A stretch of 64,000 nucleotides of DNA from an uncultured Microbulbifer sp. (GCF_947498635.1 NZ_CANMKV010000020.1:1-64000), one strand, 5' to 3'. Shown: positions 18,260-27,834, numbered from the stretch's first letter. Notes: a model not told the origin generated them from the letters alone. Numbers and translations: made by a program.

Positions 18260-19084
18260 GTGCGCAGATGGGTCGCCCCGTTATTAGTGTTCTCTGCGCT
18301 GCTAATGCTGCCGGAAATTCTCCGTAAAACAATACACAGGCCGACGGAAAGCTTCTCTGCAGAGGAATCCCTCAGTTCCGCACATAGAATTTATGATTCA
18401 ACCGCCACAGCGGCTCAGGATCGTCAATACGGTATCGTGAGAGTCGTCGGTACCAGTAATCCCCTGCCGGAGGAAACTGTCCAGCAGGTGGTGGCCAAAC
18501 GCACTCTGGAAGAGAGCGCCTACGTTTCAATTTGGAATTGGCAGGGTTTCGAGGCGGTAACCGCTTCAGCGCGAGGCCTGGATAACAAACACCATTTTGC
18601 CAATAGTTATCTGGTGGGTTTCAAACCTTTCCAAACCCGGCAACTCTGGGTGCCACTCTACACACTGGCCATGCAGAAGGAATATCAGTACGACCACCTG
18701 CAATACGCCGGCCTGTCCGATATCTGGCAGACTTCGCGCCAGGCTTATTATCAAAAACGCGGCGATTGCGAAGACCACGCCATTTTACTAGCCGACTGGC
18801 TGATTGAACTGGGAGTGGATGCGCGGGTGGCGCTGGGTACTCACCGGGGGCAGGGGCACGCCTGGGTGGTGGCTATTGTGGATGGCCAAGAATATCTGCT
18901 GGAAGCCACCAGCAAGCGCCGCGAAGCCAGCTGGCAAGCAATGCCCCTAGCCGCCCTGACCGAGGGCTATGAGGTGGAATTTCAGTTCAATCGCAACTTT
19001 TTCTGGGCGAAACGCAATTCCACGCCCACGCGAAAGTATCGCGGTCGCCACTGGATTAAAAAATCCCAGTTTATTCGCAGTTGA
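18260..19084 (+). CDS. Transglutaminase-like cysteine peptidase-fold protein
   Basis: A 274-residue protein starting with GTG behind an AAAGGA ribosome binding site inside the end of the DUF350 gene. An N-terminal hydrophobic anchor (about 5-20) exports it. The transglutaminase-like core shows Cys170 (RGDCEDHA), His200 (GQGHAWV) and the acid Glu215 (YLLEATSK), a plausible Cys-His-acid triad. Bacterial relatives are mostly proteases or amidases acting in the periplasm, sometimes on peptidoglycan-linked peptides; the substrate is unknown. Pairing with DUF350 suggests a membrane-linked job. Confidence 0.82.
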   Translation: MRRWVAPLLVFSALLMLPEILRKTIHRPTESFSAEESLSSAHRIYDSTATAAQDRQYGIVRVVGTSNPLPEETVQQVVAKRTLEESAYVSIWNWQGFEAVTASARGLDNKHHFANSYLVGFKPFQTRQLWVPLYTLAMQKEYQYDHLQYAGLSDIWQTSRQAYYQKRGDCEDHAILLADWLIELGVDARVALGTHRGQGHAWVVAIVDGQEYLLEATSKRREASWQAMPLAALTEGYEVEFQFNRNFFWAKRNSTPTRKYRGRHWIKKSQFIRS

Positions 19085-19102
19085 TTTGACCCTGGGAGGA
19101 TC

Positions 19103-19126
19103 CACCCGGTGTGTTATTTCCGGGTG
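19103..19126. terminator. Hairpin between convergent genes
   Basis: CACCCGG / CCGGGTG stem (7 bp, 10-base loop) followed by CGTTTATT on the plus strand, between the transglutaminase and metalloprotease stops. Confidence 0.55.
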
Positions 19127-19172
19127 CGTTTATTCTAAACTCAGGCCCTGCAGCCCCGTTGCTGGAGACAGC

Positions 19173-21566
19173 TTAAATCGGCGAACCCGGCGGCATCGCT
19201 TTGATATCCCCGGCTTTTACTTCCAGCTCTCCACGCATAAAAGATTCAATACGCTTAGCCTGGAAATAATAGTGCGCGCTATACCCTTCAGCATCCTCAC
19301 CAAATAATTTTCTCTTCCCCAGCGCCAGCTGAAATTTAGCGAGTTGCAACTGTGCCTTGGCGCGCACCGACTCCGCAGCGTTGCGGTTACTGGCGAGTAA
19401 CATCAGATACTGGATATAGACATGATTGGTGCGCTGATGAACGGCCGCCTGAAGTCCACTGTACTGTGCACTATTCAGGGATAGCGCGGTCAGTCGCTCC
19501 AACAGGGTATCGAACGCGGGAATCTCACTGCTGCGAGCACTCTGTTGATTCATACGCGCTGCCCGCTGCGGGTCCATCAAGATAGACAAGGTGTGGCCCA
19601 CCGCTGCCTCGGCGAGGGCCACCGCATCGAAAGCCACACCGGTATGAGAGGGAAAGCTCTCCCTTGTGCGTTCATAGCCATAAGATTTGGGCGGAATTAA
19701 TTGCAGAACCTGTTCCGGCAGCACCAGGAACTCTGGTGACAGGGTAGCCACTAACGTCTCTATCGCCTGCTGTTGGCGCTCCGCCGGTACCAGGGTGTAA
19801 CTGTTTTGCTCAGCGTCGTTATACAGATAATCGTAATCCAGACCACCAATCAACTTACCCACAGCTTCGGCCTGGTAGCGGTGCCCGTAGTAAACAGGTA
19901 CCAGTGTCTCCTCCAGATCTGATCGTGGCGCTGAAGTGGGATTTGCCGCACCCGAGAAGTTTTCCAGGGCATAACGACGCAGCTCAATCAAACGATTAAA
20001 TTCCGCCAGTGGCTCTACTCCGTTATCCCATAAGTGGGATGTGGCATGGGCGTTGTTGATTGCGCGGGAATCCGGGTCAGAGATAAAACGCAATCCCTGT
20101 TCACCGGCTTCGGCAATGACCTTCGTTAAATAAGACTGCTCCTCATCGCCACTACCGTAGCCATAGCGGATTGCCAACTTATCCCATGCACCTATTCCGG
20201 ATGCGTACGCGTTGGACAAATCCAATTCTGACCCCAGCAGGGAAACCAATGGTGCCGGGTAATCCATCACCGAGGCACGCTCCTCGGCGCTGGCAGCAAA
20301 ATTGTGGGCCAGCCCCAAGGTGTGGCCCACTTCATGGGCGGACAGTTGGCGAATACGCGCCAGCGCCATAGCCTGCAAGGCCGCGGTATCTACTGCTTCA
20401 TCCGTATAAGGCTGCAAAAGTCCTTGGGCGATTAGGAAATCTTGGCGCACTCGCAGGGAACCCAGGGTGACGTTTCCCTTCAGGATTTCACCGGTACGCG
20501 GATCAAACACAGAATAGCCATAAGACCAACCGCGGGTCGCGCGGTGCACCCAGTTGATCACGTTGTAGCGCACATCCAATGGGTCCACATCTTCCGGGAG
20601 AATCTCCACCCGGAAAGCATTTTTATAACCGGCAGCGCTGAAAGCCTGGTTCCACCAGCTGGCACCTTCTACCAGTGCGCTGCGGACTGGCTCCGGAACA
20701 CCGGAGTCCACATAGTAAACGATAGGTTCAACCACCTCATTGCTACCCGATTTTTTCTCGAGCCGGTGACGGTAGATAAAGCGCTGATCCAGAGGCTGGT
20801 CGATTGCGGTTGCGTAATCGCGATACATAAAGGGGAAGTAGCCACTGCGACTGTGGAACACCCGCGGCTGGTACTCTCGATCGGGAAGTTCAATCAAGGA
20901 GATATGCTGGCGTAGGGAAACCAGAGTCGGGGTTGGTACCACCTCGCGCAAATATTTACCCGGCTTGCTACCGGAAAAGGTCAGCTGAGCCTCAAACTCG
21001 CTGTTCTTGGGAAAATTCTTAGTGCGCGGCAAAAAGATCGCGGACTTCGATTTATCCACAGAATAACTGCCCTGCTCCGCCTGCTTTAGGCGGGCCCCAA
21101 TACCGTGCTGATCGCTCAGCAAGAAGGGGGTGAAGTCCACCAATGTAGAACCATCATTTTGTGCTAAAACTTCAAATCCCCAGAGTACTGAAGAGGCAAA
21201 AGCCTCTTCCACCGCGCGGCGTTCTGCCAGGTTTTCAGACTCAGCACGATAGTGAGCGTTTACCTGGTGCAACAGTACCTTATTACCCACACGCTGGAAC
21301 TTCACCAAACGGCTCTCACCCACCTGGTTGCGGTCCAAGCCCACGGGGTTAGACCCCAACCCCTGAGCCAGACCGGTGAGGAGTAGCAGCTCACGCTCAA
21401 ACATATCGATCTGCAATAGTACTCGGCCGCTGCCCTCGTCCCAGTAGAAATTGTGATACCCACTGTATTTACGCATATCCGTCGTGTACTCGACGATATT
21501 CTCGGCTCGAGCCACGGTGCTTAACAGCACCAAGCACAGCGCCATCAAATGCCTGCTGAATGACAT
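19173..21566 (-). CDS. Zinc-dependent metalloprotease (metzincin, DUF5117/DUF4953 type)
   Basis: A 797-residue exported protein: Sec signal (1-21, STVARA-EN), a DUF5117-like N-terminal beta region (to about 260), then a metzincin core with the extended zinc motif HEVGHTLGLAH (411-421) and the Met-turn SVMDY (Met434). The long C-terminal helical region (about 460-790) is usual for this family. The enzyme is probably periplasmic or secreted; natural substrates are not established. The length is near the family norm, so the end (MPPGSPI) seems genuine. It is transcribed alone and converges with the transglutaminase gene. Confidence 0.9.
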   Translation of the reverse strand: MSFSRHLMALCLVLLSTVARAENIVEYTTDMRKYSGYHNFYWDEGSGRVLLQIDMFERELLLLTGLAQGLGSNPVGLDRNQVGESRLVKFQRVGNKVLLHQVNAHYRAESENLAERRAVEEAFASSVLWGFEVLAQNDGSTLVDFTPFLLSDQHGIGARLKQAEQGSYSVDKSKSAIFLPRTKNFPKNSEFEAQLTFSGSKPGKYLREVVPTPTLVSLRQHISLIELPDREYQPRVFHSRSGYFPFMYRDYATAIDQPLDQRFIYRHRLEKKSGSNEVVEPIVYYVDSGVPEPVRSALVEGASWWNQAFSAAGYKNAFRVEILPEDVDPLDVRYNVINWVHRATRGWSYGYSVFDPRTGEILKGNVTLGSLRVRQDFLIAQGLLQPYTDEAVDTAALQAMALARIRQLSAHEVGHTLGLAHNFAASAEERASVMDYPAPLVSLLGSELDLSNAYASGIGAWDKLAIRYGYGSGDEEQSYLTKVIAEAGEQGLRFISDPDSRAINNAHATSHLWDNGVEPLAEFNRLIELRRYALENFSGAANPTSAPRSDLEETLVPVYYGHRYQAEAVGKLIGGLDYDYLYNDAEQNSYTLVPAERQQQAIETLVATLSPEFLVLPEQVLQLIPPKSYGYERTRESFPSHTGVAFDAVALAEAAVGHTLSILMDPQRAARMNQQSARSSEIPAFDTLLERLTALSLNSAQYSGLQAAVHQRTNHVYIQYLMLLASNRNAAESVRAKAQLQLAKFQLALGKRKLFGEDAEGYSAHYYFQAKRIESFMRGELEVKAGDIKAMPPGSPI

Positions 21567-21764
21567 TTGCCGTCCCCCAATTTTTAATTATTAAAAGCCA
21601 ATACTCTGCGGTGCCCTGACCACATCTGGATTGTGGCCAAGAGTAGCACTTAGAGTAACCCCAATCTGCACAAAAAACAGGCTGAAAAGTTTTCTTATAC
21701 GCTGCATCCATTTGCACCTTCAATCTCGTCTGAAAGGGAAAGGCAGAAAAACAGAGATTGAACT

Positions 21765-22535
21765 ATGTGGAAACCATTTGCGATTTCAACACTGATTGGT
21801 TTGGGTGGAGCAGGCCAGGTCATGGCACACGAATCCATTCATATCGATACCGACAACTGTGAGTCAACGCTCGACTACACAGTGAAAGTGGGACCCGACT
21901 TCTTCGAAGTACACGAGGATAGTGATAAGCAACAATTGGTGTACTTCCACTCACCGGCACAGCTGCAGGTAAATGGAAGCCCGGTAACTCTGGATACCCA
22001 ACAACAACAACTGTTGCAGGAGTATCGCCAAAAACTGCACCTCGCCGGCCGTGACACCCTTTTGGTGACACTGGAAGCCGTAGATATCGCCATGGACGGA
22101 TTGTCTATCGCTATCAGCGCCCTGGCGAGCCCGGATCACCCGGAGAATCAGGAGCTGAAACAATTCTCTGTGGATTTAATTCAGCGCACCGAGGATCGCC
22201 TCAATCGCGAAGGGGAAGTCTACTATCTCGGCGATACTGAGATTGGCAACTTTATTGACGAGACAATCTCCAAAGAATTTGAGCCCCGTATCGAACGCCT
22301 GGCCAAGGATGCCGCGGGTACTATTGCCTGGCACGCTCTCAAGGCCGCGTTCACCGGAGGACAGAGTATTGAGGAGCGCGCTACCGAACAGGCGGAACAG
22401 TTACTGGAACATCGCGCAGAACAGATTGAGCAAACTGCCGAGCAACTTTGTGCCTCTCTGCAGTCCATTGACCAACTGGAAACACAATTACATCAAGCCG
22501 TACCCGAGCTGGGCGACTATGATCTGGTCAAATAG
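21765..22535 (+). CDS. DUF2884 / YggN-like periplasmic protein
   Basis: A 256-residue protein with a signal peptide (1-21, ending VMA-HES). The body matches the YggN/DUF2884 family: a cysteine-bearing start (IDTDNCESTLDYTVKVGPD), FFEVHEDSDKQQLVYF, the YRQKLHLAG helix, and a long Glu/Gln-rich coiled coil (about 190-250) with a second Cys in AEQLCASLQS that may pair with Cys32. Function is unknown; location is probably periplasmic. Monocistronic, with a strong terminator after it. Confidence 0.82.
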   Translation: MWKPFAISTLIGLGGAGQVMAHESIHIDTDNCESTLDYTVKVGPDFFEVHEDSDKQQLVYFHSPAQLQVNGSPVTLDTQQQQLLQEYRQKLHLAGRDTLLVTLEAVDIAMDGLSIAISALASPDHPENQELKQFSVDLIQRTEDRLNREGEVYYLGDTEIGNFIDETISKEFEPRIERLAKDAAGTIAWHALKAAFTGGQSIEERATEQAEQLLEHRAEQIEQTAEQLCASLQSIDQLETQLHQAVPELGDYDLVK

Positions 22536-22575
22536 TATTAGTGCCAACCGGTCTTAATTTTATCCCCCAAAGCCT

Positions 22576-22596
22576 GGCCGCTCTGCGGCCTTTTTT
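22576..22596 (+). terminator. Rho-independent terminator after DUF2884 gene
   Basis: GGCCGC-TCT-GCGGCC perfect stem followed by six T residues. The T tract overlaps the last codon of the convergent hydrolase gene. Confidence 0.88.
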
Positions 22597-23545
22597 ATTG
22601 CAGTTGCAATTTTTTAAGAAATTGCTTTGCATCGCGAACACTTCCCTTCGCGTGCTCCACATGGGTCATATGCCCGACTTTTTCGTAAGCAATCAACTTA
22701 CTATTCGGTATTTCATGAGAAAAATACTCACCTACCTCTAGCGGAATAATTTGATCTTCTGATCCCCAGAGAAACAAAACAGGAGTTTGTATATGCTCAA
22801 GCCCTAAAAGCGGTTGGAAATTGACTGTAGCATTAGCGACAAGATTAATAGCCGTGCCACGACTTTTCTTATAACGCGAGAGTAGGTAAATACGGTCCAC
22901 CATTTTTTCCGGTACAGCATTTGGATTATAGAAAAACCGGGCTTTTAACAGTTTTCTAAACAGCCCACGGCTACCCAAATGAGAAACAAAGCGTCGCCCC
23001 CAGTGACTGAGTGCGAAACGCGCCATAGAGGCAGGCATTTTCAGCCCCTTGTCACATTGATAACCGCCCGGTGCAATCAAGATTGCGGCCTCAGCAGTAT
23101 CGGGGTGTTCAATCAAGTAGCGCAGTACCGCATTGCCTCCAAAGGAGTGACCAACAAGAACAAACCTCTGCAACCCCATTGCCTCAATAAACCGCGCGAT
23201 AAAATCCGCCAGGTGCTTAGGCGTATAGGTTCCCCCCGGCAAGGGATCTGTCAGACCGTGGCCTGGAAGATCCACCAATATCAAGTGGTAATCCCTAGCC
23301 AACACTTTTGCCCACTCCCCCCAGCCCCCCAAGGAGTCCCCACCACCATGAAAACACAAAAGCAGTGGGCGCCCCTCCCTGCCTACTTCCCGATAGTTCA
23401 CCGAAAAACCATCGGCAAAAGCTAACTGGTTGTAGGAAAAACGGGACAATTCGTTGCGGCTCAGACTAGGGCTGAAAAACGCGATTCCCAGTAACCAGAT
23501 AAAAATCAGCAGAAGTATAAGGACAATCCAGAATGCCATAATCAC
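22595..23545 (-). CDS. Membrane-anchored alpha/beta hydrolase
   Basis: A 316-residue hydrolase with an N-terminal transmembrane anchor (about 4-26). The oxyanion loop HGGGDSLGGW (66-75) is followed by the elbow VGHSFGGNA (Ser134). The probable acid lies in WGSEDQIIP and the base in the C-terminal VGHMTHVEH. Overall it is of the AB_hydrolase_1 type (esterase, lipase or C-C hydrolase); the substrate cannot be told. Start is the ATG at 23545 or at 23539. The small membrane-protein gene at 23609 lies 63 bases upstream on the same strand, so the two may be co-transcribed. Confidence 0.85.
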   Translation of the reverse strand: MIMAFWIVLILLLIFIWLLGIAFFSPSLSRNELSRFSYNQLAFADGFSVNYREVGREGRPLLLCFHGGGDSLGGWGEWAKVLARDYHLILVDLPGHGLTDPLPGGTYTPKHLADFIARFIEAMGLQRFVLVGHSFGGNAVLRYLIEHPDTAEAAILIAPGGYQCDKGLKMPASMARFALSHWGRRFVSHLGSRGLFRKLLKARFFYNPNAVPEKMVDRIYLLSRYKKSRGTAINLVANATVNFQPLLGLEHIQTPVLFLWGSEDQIIPLEVGEYFSHEIPNSKLIAYEKVGHMTHVEHAKGSVRDAKQFLKKLQLQ

Positions 23546-23608
23546 GACAGGGCCTCCCTAGCCCGCGCTGGTTGTTTAAGAAGACAGCGTGACCCCAAAA
23601 TTATTAGT

Positions 23609-23944
23609 TTATCGAAGAAATGTCAGCCCTTTGAGACTGGTCGAGGCTACAGCCACATAAAAGTGCATCAATAAAATCATAAAGAGACCACCGACCAGAA
23701 TTAGCCAAAACCGGTTGTACCCCAGGTGACGCATGGATAGGAACCAGGCGCCAAGATTTAACAGCTGTAATACAGCAGATAAGCCCGCCAACAGCACCGC
23801 TTCGGTATAGGCCAGCCAGGTGAGATTAAAAGCAAGGGAGGGAACCTGAGTCATCACCGCGGCTGCCCCCAGCAAGGCTGCCGCCAAGCCAACATTACGC
23901 ACTGAGTCGAAGGTAATTTCCAAGGCCCGAGGATAATCGCTCAT
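23609..23944 (-). CDS. Small membrane protein, unknown family
   Basis: A 111-residue protein with three predicted membrane helices (about 17-35, 42-66, 78-100) and a short charged N-terminus. I do not recognise the family. Its codon use resembles neighbouring genes and it is followed by the membrane-anchored hydrolase on the same strand, so it is probably real and may work with it. Confidence 0.6.
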   Translation of the reverse strand: MSDYPRALEITFDSVRNVGLAAALLGAAAVMTQVPSLAFNLTWLAYTEAVLLAGLSAVLQLLNLGAWFLSMRHLGYNRFWLILVGGLFMILLMHFYVAVASTSLKGLTFLR

Positions 23945-24140
23945 TTACTCCCTGTATCCATTTACCCAGTTCTGCCCATTTTAAAAACCTGTGGGCCAAC
24001 CAGAAGAATAGATTGCATTCAGCAATGGGGTTCTAAATCCATCAGATAAGCAGCTTAAGCGAGGATTAGTAAGTATTGCCCGCGTGTAATGCGACAGTGC
24101 CAGGCCTTGTACACACGAACTACCGAGTTACAAGCCGAAT

Positions 24141-25535
24141 TTATTCCTTAAACTCAAGCACCTGTTCCATCGCCCGGCGGATAGAGTCCAATGACAAAGT
24201 AATATCCTCCGCCGTGGTAGCCCAAGATGAGACACTGAGACGTAAAGCCATTCTATCCCGCCACACGGTCGTACCGAACCAGCACACGCCTTCCTCCTGC
24301 ACAATACCTACAATCTGCTGCAACGCGGATTCGTCATTGATGCTCGCGACCACTTGATTCAGCACCACTGCATTGAGAATCTCAAAGCCTAAATTGGCTA
24401 GGCCGTCGGCAAACTGACGGGCAAAATCGCAGCACCGCTCCACCAAATTAGCCACGCCTTCACAGCCCATTTCCTGAATCGCCGCCCAAACCTCAACGCC
24501 CCGGGCGCGGCGGGAAAACTCAGGAACCATATCCTTCGGTGGCACCTGGACTCCAGACAGTAAATAAGGCGCCTGTGTAGTCATAACACAGTGCACCGCC
24601 CGGGCCTCGCGACAGATAGCAACACCACAATCGTAGGGTGTATTCAGCCATTTGTGCCCATCAACCGTCCAGGAGTCCGCTAACGCCACTCCCGCAGTTA
24701 GGTATCGCTGCCTAGGTGAAGCCGCCGCCCACAAGCCAAAGGCGCCATCCACATGTACCCAGGCTCCAGCCGCCTTGGCCCTCGGGATGATTTCTTCAAA
24801 AGGATCAAAATGACCGGAATTTACATTGCCTGCCTGCAAACACACGATGGTGGTTTCATCCAACTCGGGGAAAGAACCTACAAGCACTCGGCCCTGATTG
24901 TCGCAGGGAGCTTTCACCAATTGGTCTGTACCAATTCCAAGAATCGACAAAGCTTTATGCACTGTGACATGGGATTCTTCAGATACAATAATCCTCAGCG
25001 GGGGTGCTCCGGCTAGCCCCTTTTTCGCCAGATCAATACCCAGTTTCTCATATTGATGGTTGCGTGCTGCAGCCAAACAAACCATGTTCGCCATAGAGGA
25101 GCCAGTGGTAAATCCAACACTACTTTCTTCCGGTAACTCCAGCAATTGCAGTAGCCACTGAGCGGCAATGCGCTCCAAGTAAACTGCCGAGGGTGCCGAT
25201 GATTCCAGTACCGCCACTTGGTCCCAGGCCGCATTTAAAATAGAGGCCCCCATTGCTGCCGGGGTAGAGCCCCCGACCACCAAACCGAAGAAGCGACCAC
25301 CGGTACTCGCCACAGTAGCGGGAGAGGCGTAATGATGGAGCTCTGCAATCACCTGTTGCGCCTCTTGCCCTTTGTGAGGCAGGGAGGAGTTTAATCTTTC
25401 CAGCTCACTCAAATCTAAAGGTGATGGACTGACTCTTCGCTCGCGAATTTTGGATATATATTCCTCAGCACATCGACTTGCCTCAGACAGAGCCTTTAAA
25501 GATTTCAAATTACTGGTCATTTTATTCTTTTTCAT
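24141..25535 (-). CDS. PLP-dependent group II decarboxylase-like protein
   Basis: A 464-residue fold-type I PLP enzyme related to aromatic-amino-acid, glutamate and diaminobutyrate decarboxylases. Visible signatures are GFTTGSSMANM (phosphate loop), His189 (SEESHVTVHK, ring stacking), Asp263 (VHVDGAFGLW, pairs with the pyridine nitrogen) and the Schiff-base Lys295 (VDGHKWLNTP). The amino acid used is not predictable. The SGNH hydrolase gene ends 64 bases upstream on the same strand, so both may form one transcript. Confidence 0.86.
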   Translation of the reverse strand: MKKNKMTSNLKSLKALSEASRCAEEYISKIRERRVSPSPLDLSELERLNSSLPHKGQEAQQVIAELHHYASPATVASTGGRFFGLVVGGSTPAAMGASILNAAWDQVAVLESSAPSAVYLERIAAQWLLQLLELPEESSVGFTTGSSMANMVCLAAARNHQYEKLGIDLAKKGLAGAPPLRIIVSEESHVTVHKALSILGIGTDQLVKAPCDNQGRVLVGSFPELDETTIVCLQAGNVNSGHFDPFEEIIPRAKAAGAWVHVDGAFGLWAAASPRQRYLTAGVALADSWTVDGHKWLNTPYDCGVAICREARAVHCVMTTQAPYLLSGVQVPPKDMVPEFSRRARGVEVWAAIQEMGCEGVANLVERCCDFARQFADGLANLGFEILNAVVLNQVVASINDESALQQIVGIVQEEGVCWFGTTVWRDRMALRLSVSSWATTAEDITLSLDSIRRAMEQVLEFKE

Positions 25536-25599
25536 TTATTCGCCTCACACTTCCCTTTATCAAAATTTTTAGACGGCAAGGAAATTTTCGCAACAGAAT

Positions 25600-26223
25600 C
25601 TAAAAATAATTTCTCGAAATAAAATTCCAGGTCTGCTCACAAAGTAATTGATGCCCAACGGGGTTTGCATGGAGCCCATCTTCAGAAAGCAGTGGCATAA
25701 TCGCCAATGCGCACCATAAACTTTCAAAATCCAGCACTGGGATCCCTTCACTCAAGGCTACCTCTCTCACCACTTGGCTATAAAGCTGTGCATCTTTTCG
25801 AAAGAAATAGCTATCGCTATCGCGATAAGGCGTCGTTCTCCGCTCATCAAAGGGGATGCCGGTCATTACAAAGCTGGGGGCGATCTCACTGGATGCTTGC
25901 AGTAGTTCTAACATCGCCTGGCGAAAAAAATCCAAAGCCATCGTATTCTTTGCCGCTTCCCCGCCAATGCGGCAAATATCATTATAACCAGGGTAGAGCC
26001 CTATTAAATGGGGCCTTCTCACAGAGAGTTCCGCTGAAACCCGCTGAGTAAGCGATACAACACTTTCACCAAATATTCCCAATGCATAGACTAAGTTTTT
26101 GGGATTCAAAGGTTCGTAACGGAAACGAAACCTTTGAACGAAGCCTCCCAGCTCGGTATCACCTCGTCCATAGATGGAGCTTGAACCAATAAAGGCGATC
26201 TTTTTGGGAACTCTTCTAGACAT
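25600..26223 (-). CDS. SGNH/GDSL-family hydrolase
   Basis: A 207-residue cytoplasmic-looking esterase of the SGNH type. Block I is FIGSSSIYGRGD with the likely nucleophile Ser14. Block III is YPGYNDIC (Gly/Asn oxyanion residues). Block V is LSEDGLHANPVGH, providing the Asp-x-x-His pair. No signal peptide. The substrate is unknown; relatives deacylate lipids, sugars or thioesters. It precedes the PLP decarboxylase gene on the same strand. Confidence 0.82.
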   Translation of the reverse strand: MSRRVPKKIAFIGSSSIYGRGDTELGGFVQRFRFRYEPLNPKNLVYALGIFGESVVSLTQRVSAELSVRRPHLIGLYPGYNDICRIGGEAAKNTMALDFFRQAMLELLQASSEIAPSFVMTGIPFDERRTTPYRDSDSYFFRKDAQLYSQVVREVALSEGIPVLDFESLWCALAIMPLLSEDGLHANPVGHQLLCEQTWNFISRNYF

Positions 26224-26396
26224 AGGAATAACCTTCAGGTTAAATGGGCTTTAATGTTCGCTACAAGTTACTACCAACAAAAAATATAGTTCCAACAATT
26301 TATGAAACACAAATTAAAAAAACAGTTATTCAAACAGTATAGAACTCCTATTTGAATAGGCGGGTAATACACCCATTTACCGACCGCCACCAAATT

Positions 26397-27083
26397 TCAA
26401 ATTTCAATCGATACCCGATAGTTATGTAGGAATTTCTTAAGGCCAGAATGTGAGAAGTCAATCACGCGAGAATCCAATCTTCTCTGCGCCCATTTTTTGC
26501 TAAACGCATCCTCTAATATCCATTGACCCAGACTGCCTGCCAGATGATTACGTCTCTCACTCCAGTCTAAACAAGACTTGCACAATGGACGCCGAGTCTT
26601 TCTCAACTCCTCAATATCAACACCTAGTTTAGAGAAAAATTTCTTCCCTTTTTCAGTCAGTTCCGCACTCTGAAACTCTTCGAGGATGATACCTTCTGCC
26701 ATTAGAGAGTCATATAGAGCAATTCCGAAACTCCCAGCCAGATGATCGTAACAAATTCGAGCTTTTCTCAGGTCAGGATTTGCCGGGCCAGTATCAATAC
26801 TTCTGCGCGCCTGCGTACTACTTATATTGAGCAGCTTCTCCAATATTTCCGCCACCTCATGATCGCGCAACTGAAAATATTTATGGCGCCCTTGTTTGCG
26901 CACCACCAGCAAACTGCCCTCGGTAAGTTTGGATAAATGCGTACTCGCTGTCTGAGCACTGATATCCGCCTCACAGGCCAATTCGGTTGCCGTCAGGGCT
27001 TTACCACTCATCAGTGCCATTAACATTTTTGAGCGAGTCTTATCACCAATCAGACCCGCCACCAGAGATATATCAGGCTCCAT
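26397..27083 (-). CDS. ArsR-type winged-helix regulator with C-terminal Cys-x-x-Cys
   Basis: A 228-residue regulator starting with ATG at 27083 (MEPDISLVAGLIGDKTRSK); an upstream alternative start would add 27 unlike residues. The winged helix (about 5-85) has the ALTATELACEADISAQTAST recognition region. A C-terminal part carries CKSCLDWSERRNHLAG, a segment conserved in a known subgroup of ArsR-like proteins; the cysteines may sense metal or redox state. It is divergent from the NIPSNAP/ABM pair across 86 bases and is the likely regulator of them. Confidence 0.83.
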   Translation of the reverse strand: MEPDISLVAGLIGDKTRSKMLMALMSGKALTATELACEADISAQTASTHLSKLTEGSLLVVRKQGRHKYFQLRDHEVAEILEKLLNISSTQARRSIDTGPANPDLRKARICYDHLAGSFGIALYDSLMAEGIILEEFQSAELTEKGKKFFSKLGVDIEELRKTRRPLCKSCLDWSERRNHLAGSLGQWILEDAFSKKWAQRRLDSRVIDFSHSGLKKFLHNYRVSIEI

Positions 27084-27169
27084 AAGCACACCAAATAGTT
27101 CGTTGTAGATCGAAGCATAAAAACTATTGAGCCATAGAATGCAACGTATCCCAAACAGAGGCAAAGCTT

Positions 27170-27511
27170 ATGACGATTACCTGCTTTATCGAGTATTGTA
27201 TAAACCCCCATCAATTGGATGAATTCAGAGAGTATGCAGAGAATTGGGGAAAAATTATCCCTGAATGCGGAGGCGAACTCTTAGGTTACTTTCTACCCTA
27301 TGAAGGCACAAATAACCGTGCCTTTGGCCTGATCAGTTTCGATAGTCTGGCGAGTTACGAGCAATATAGAAAACGGCTTAAAGCCTCCGAATTGGGCGCT
27401 GCCAATTTCCGCGTTGCTATGAACAAGAAGTTTATCAACAAGGAGAAACGTTCATTCCTTCAGCCGGTGCCATGTACTTATCTAGCCATAAACCAAGGAT
27501 ATGGAAAATAA
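27170..27511 (+). CDS. NIPSNAP family protein
   Basis: A 113-residue dimeric ferredoxin-like fold protein. The start ([20 protein letters not shown]) and the middle ([24 protein letters not shown]) fit NIPSNAP. Function is unclear: family members may bind small hydrophobic molecules. It begins 86 bases from the divergent ArsR-like regulator and is followed after 2 bases by the ABM-domain gene. Confidence 0.8.
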   Translation: MTITCFIEYCINPHQLDEFREYAENWGKIIPECGGELLGYFLPYEGTNNRAFGLISFDSLASYEQYRKRLKASELGAANFRVAMNKKFINKEKRSFLQPVPCTYLAINQGYGK

Positions 27512-27513
27512 AG

Positions 27514-27834
27514 ATGATCGCCGTTATTTTTGAGGTAACACCTAAAGAGACAGGCAGAGAATCCTACTTTTCCAAGGCCCAAGAGCTAAAGCGCTGGCTT
27601 CAGTATATTGATGGGTTTATTTCGGTGGAAAGGTTTCAAAGTCTCTCCAGACCCAACACCGTTCTCTCTCTGTCGTTCTGGCGAGATGAGCAAGCAGTGC
27701 AAACCTGGAAAAATCAGATGCAACATCGAGAGGCCCAGCAACTGGGCATAGACAGCTTATTTGAGCATTACCGCATTCGCATAGCTCAAGTAGTGCGTGA
27801 TTACGATATCCATCGAGAGGAAAATACTAAATGA
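27514..27834 (+). CDS. ABM-domain monooxygenase-like protein
   Basis: A 106-residue dimeric alpha-beta barrel protein starting at ATG 27514 (MIAVIFEVTPKETGRES). A longer reading from 27472 overlaps the NIPSNAP gene and is unlikely. IDGFISVERFQSLSRPNTV and LSLSFWRDEQAVQTWK are the usual ABM strand and helix segments. Substrate unknown. It lies 2 bases after the NIPSNAP stop, so the two are translationally coupled and may form a heteromer or act on the same compound. Confidence 0.8.
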   Translation: MIAVIFEVTPKETGRESYFSKAQELKRWLQYIDGFISVERFQSLSRPNTVLSLSFWRDEQAVQTWKNQMQHREAQQLGIDSLFEHYRIRIAQVVRDYDIHREENTK

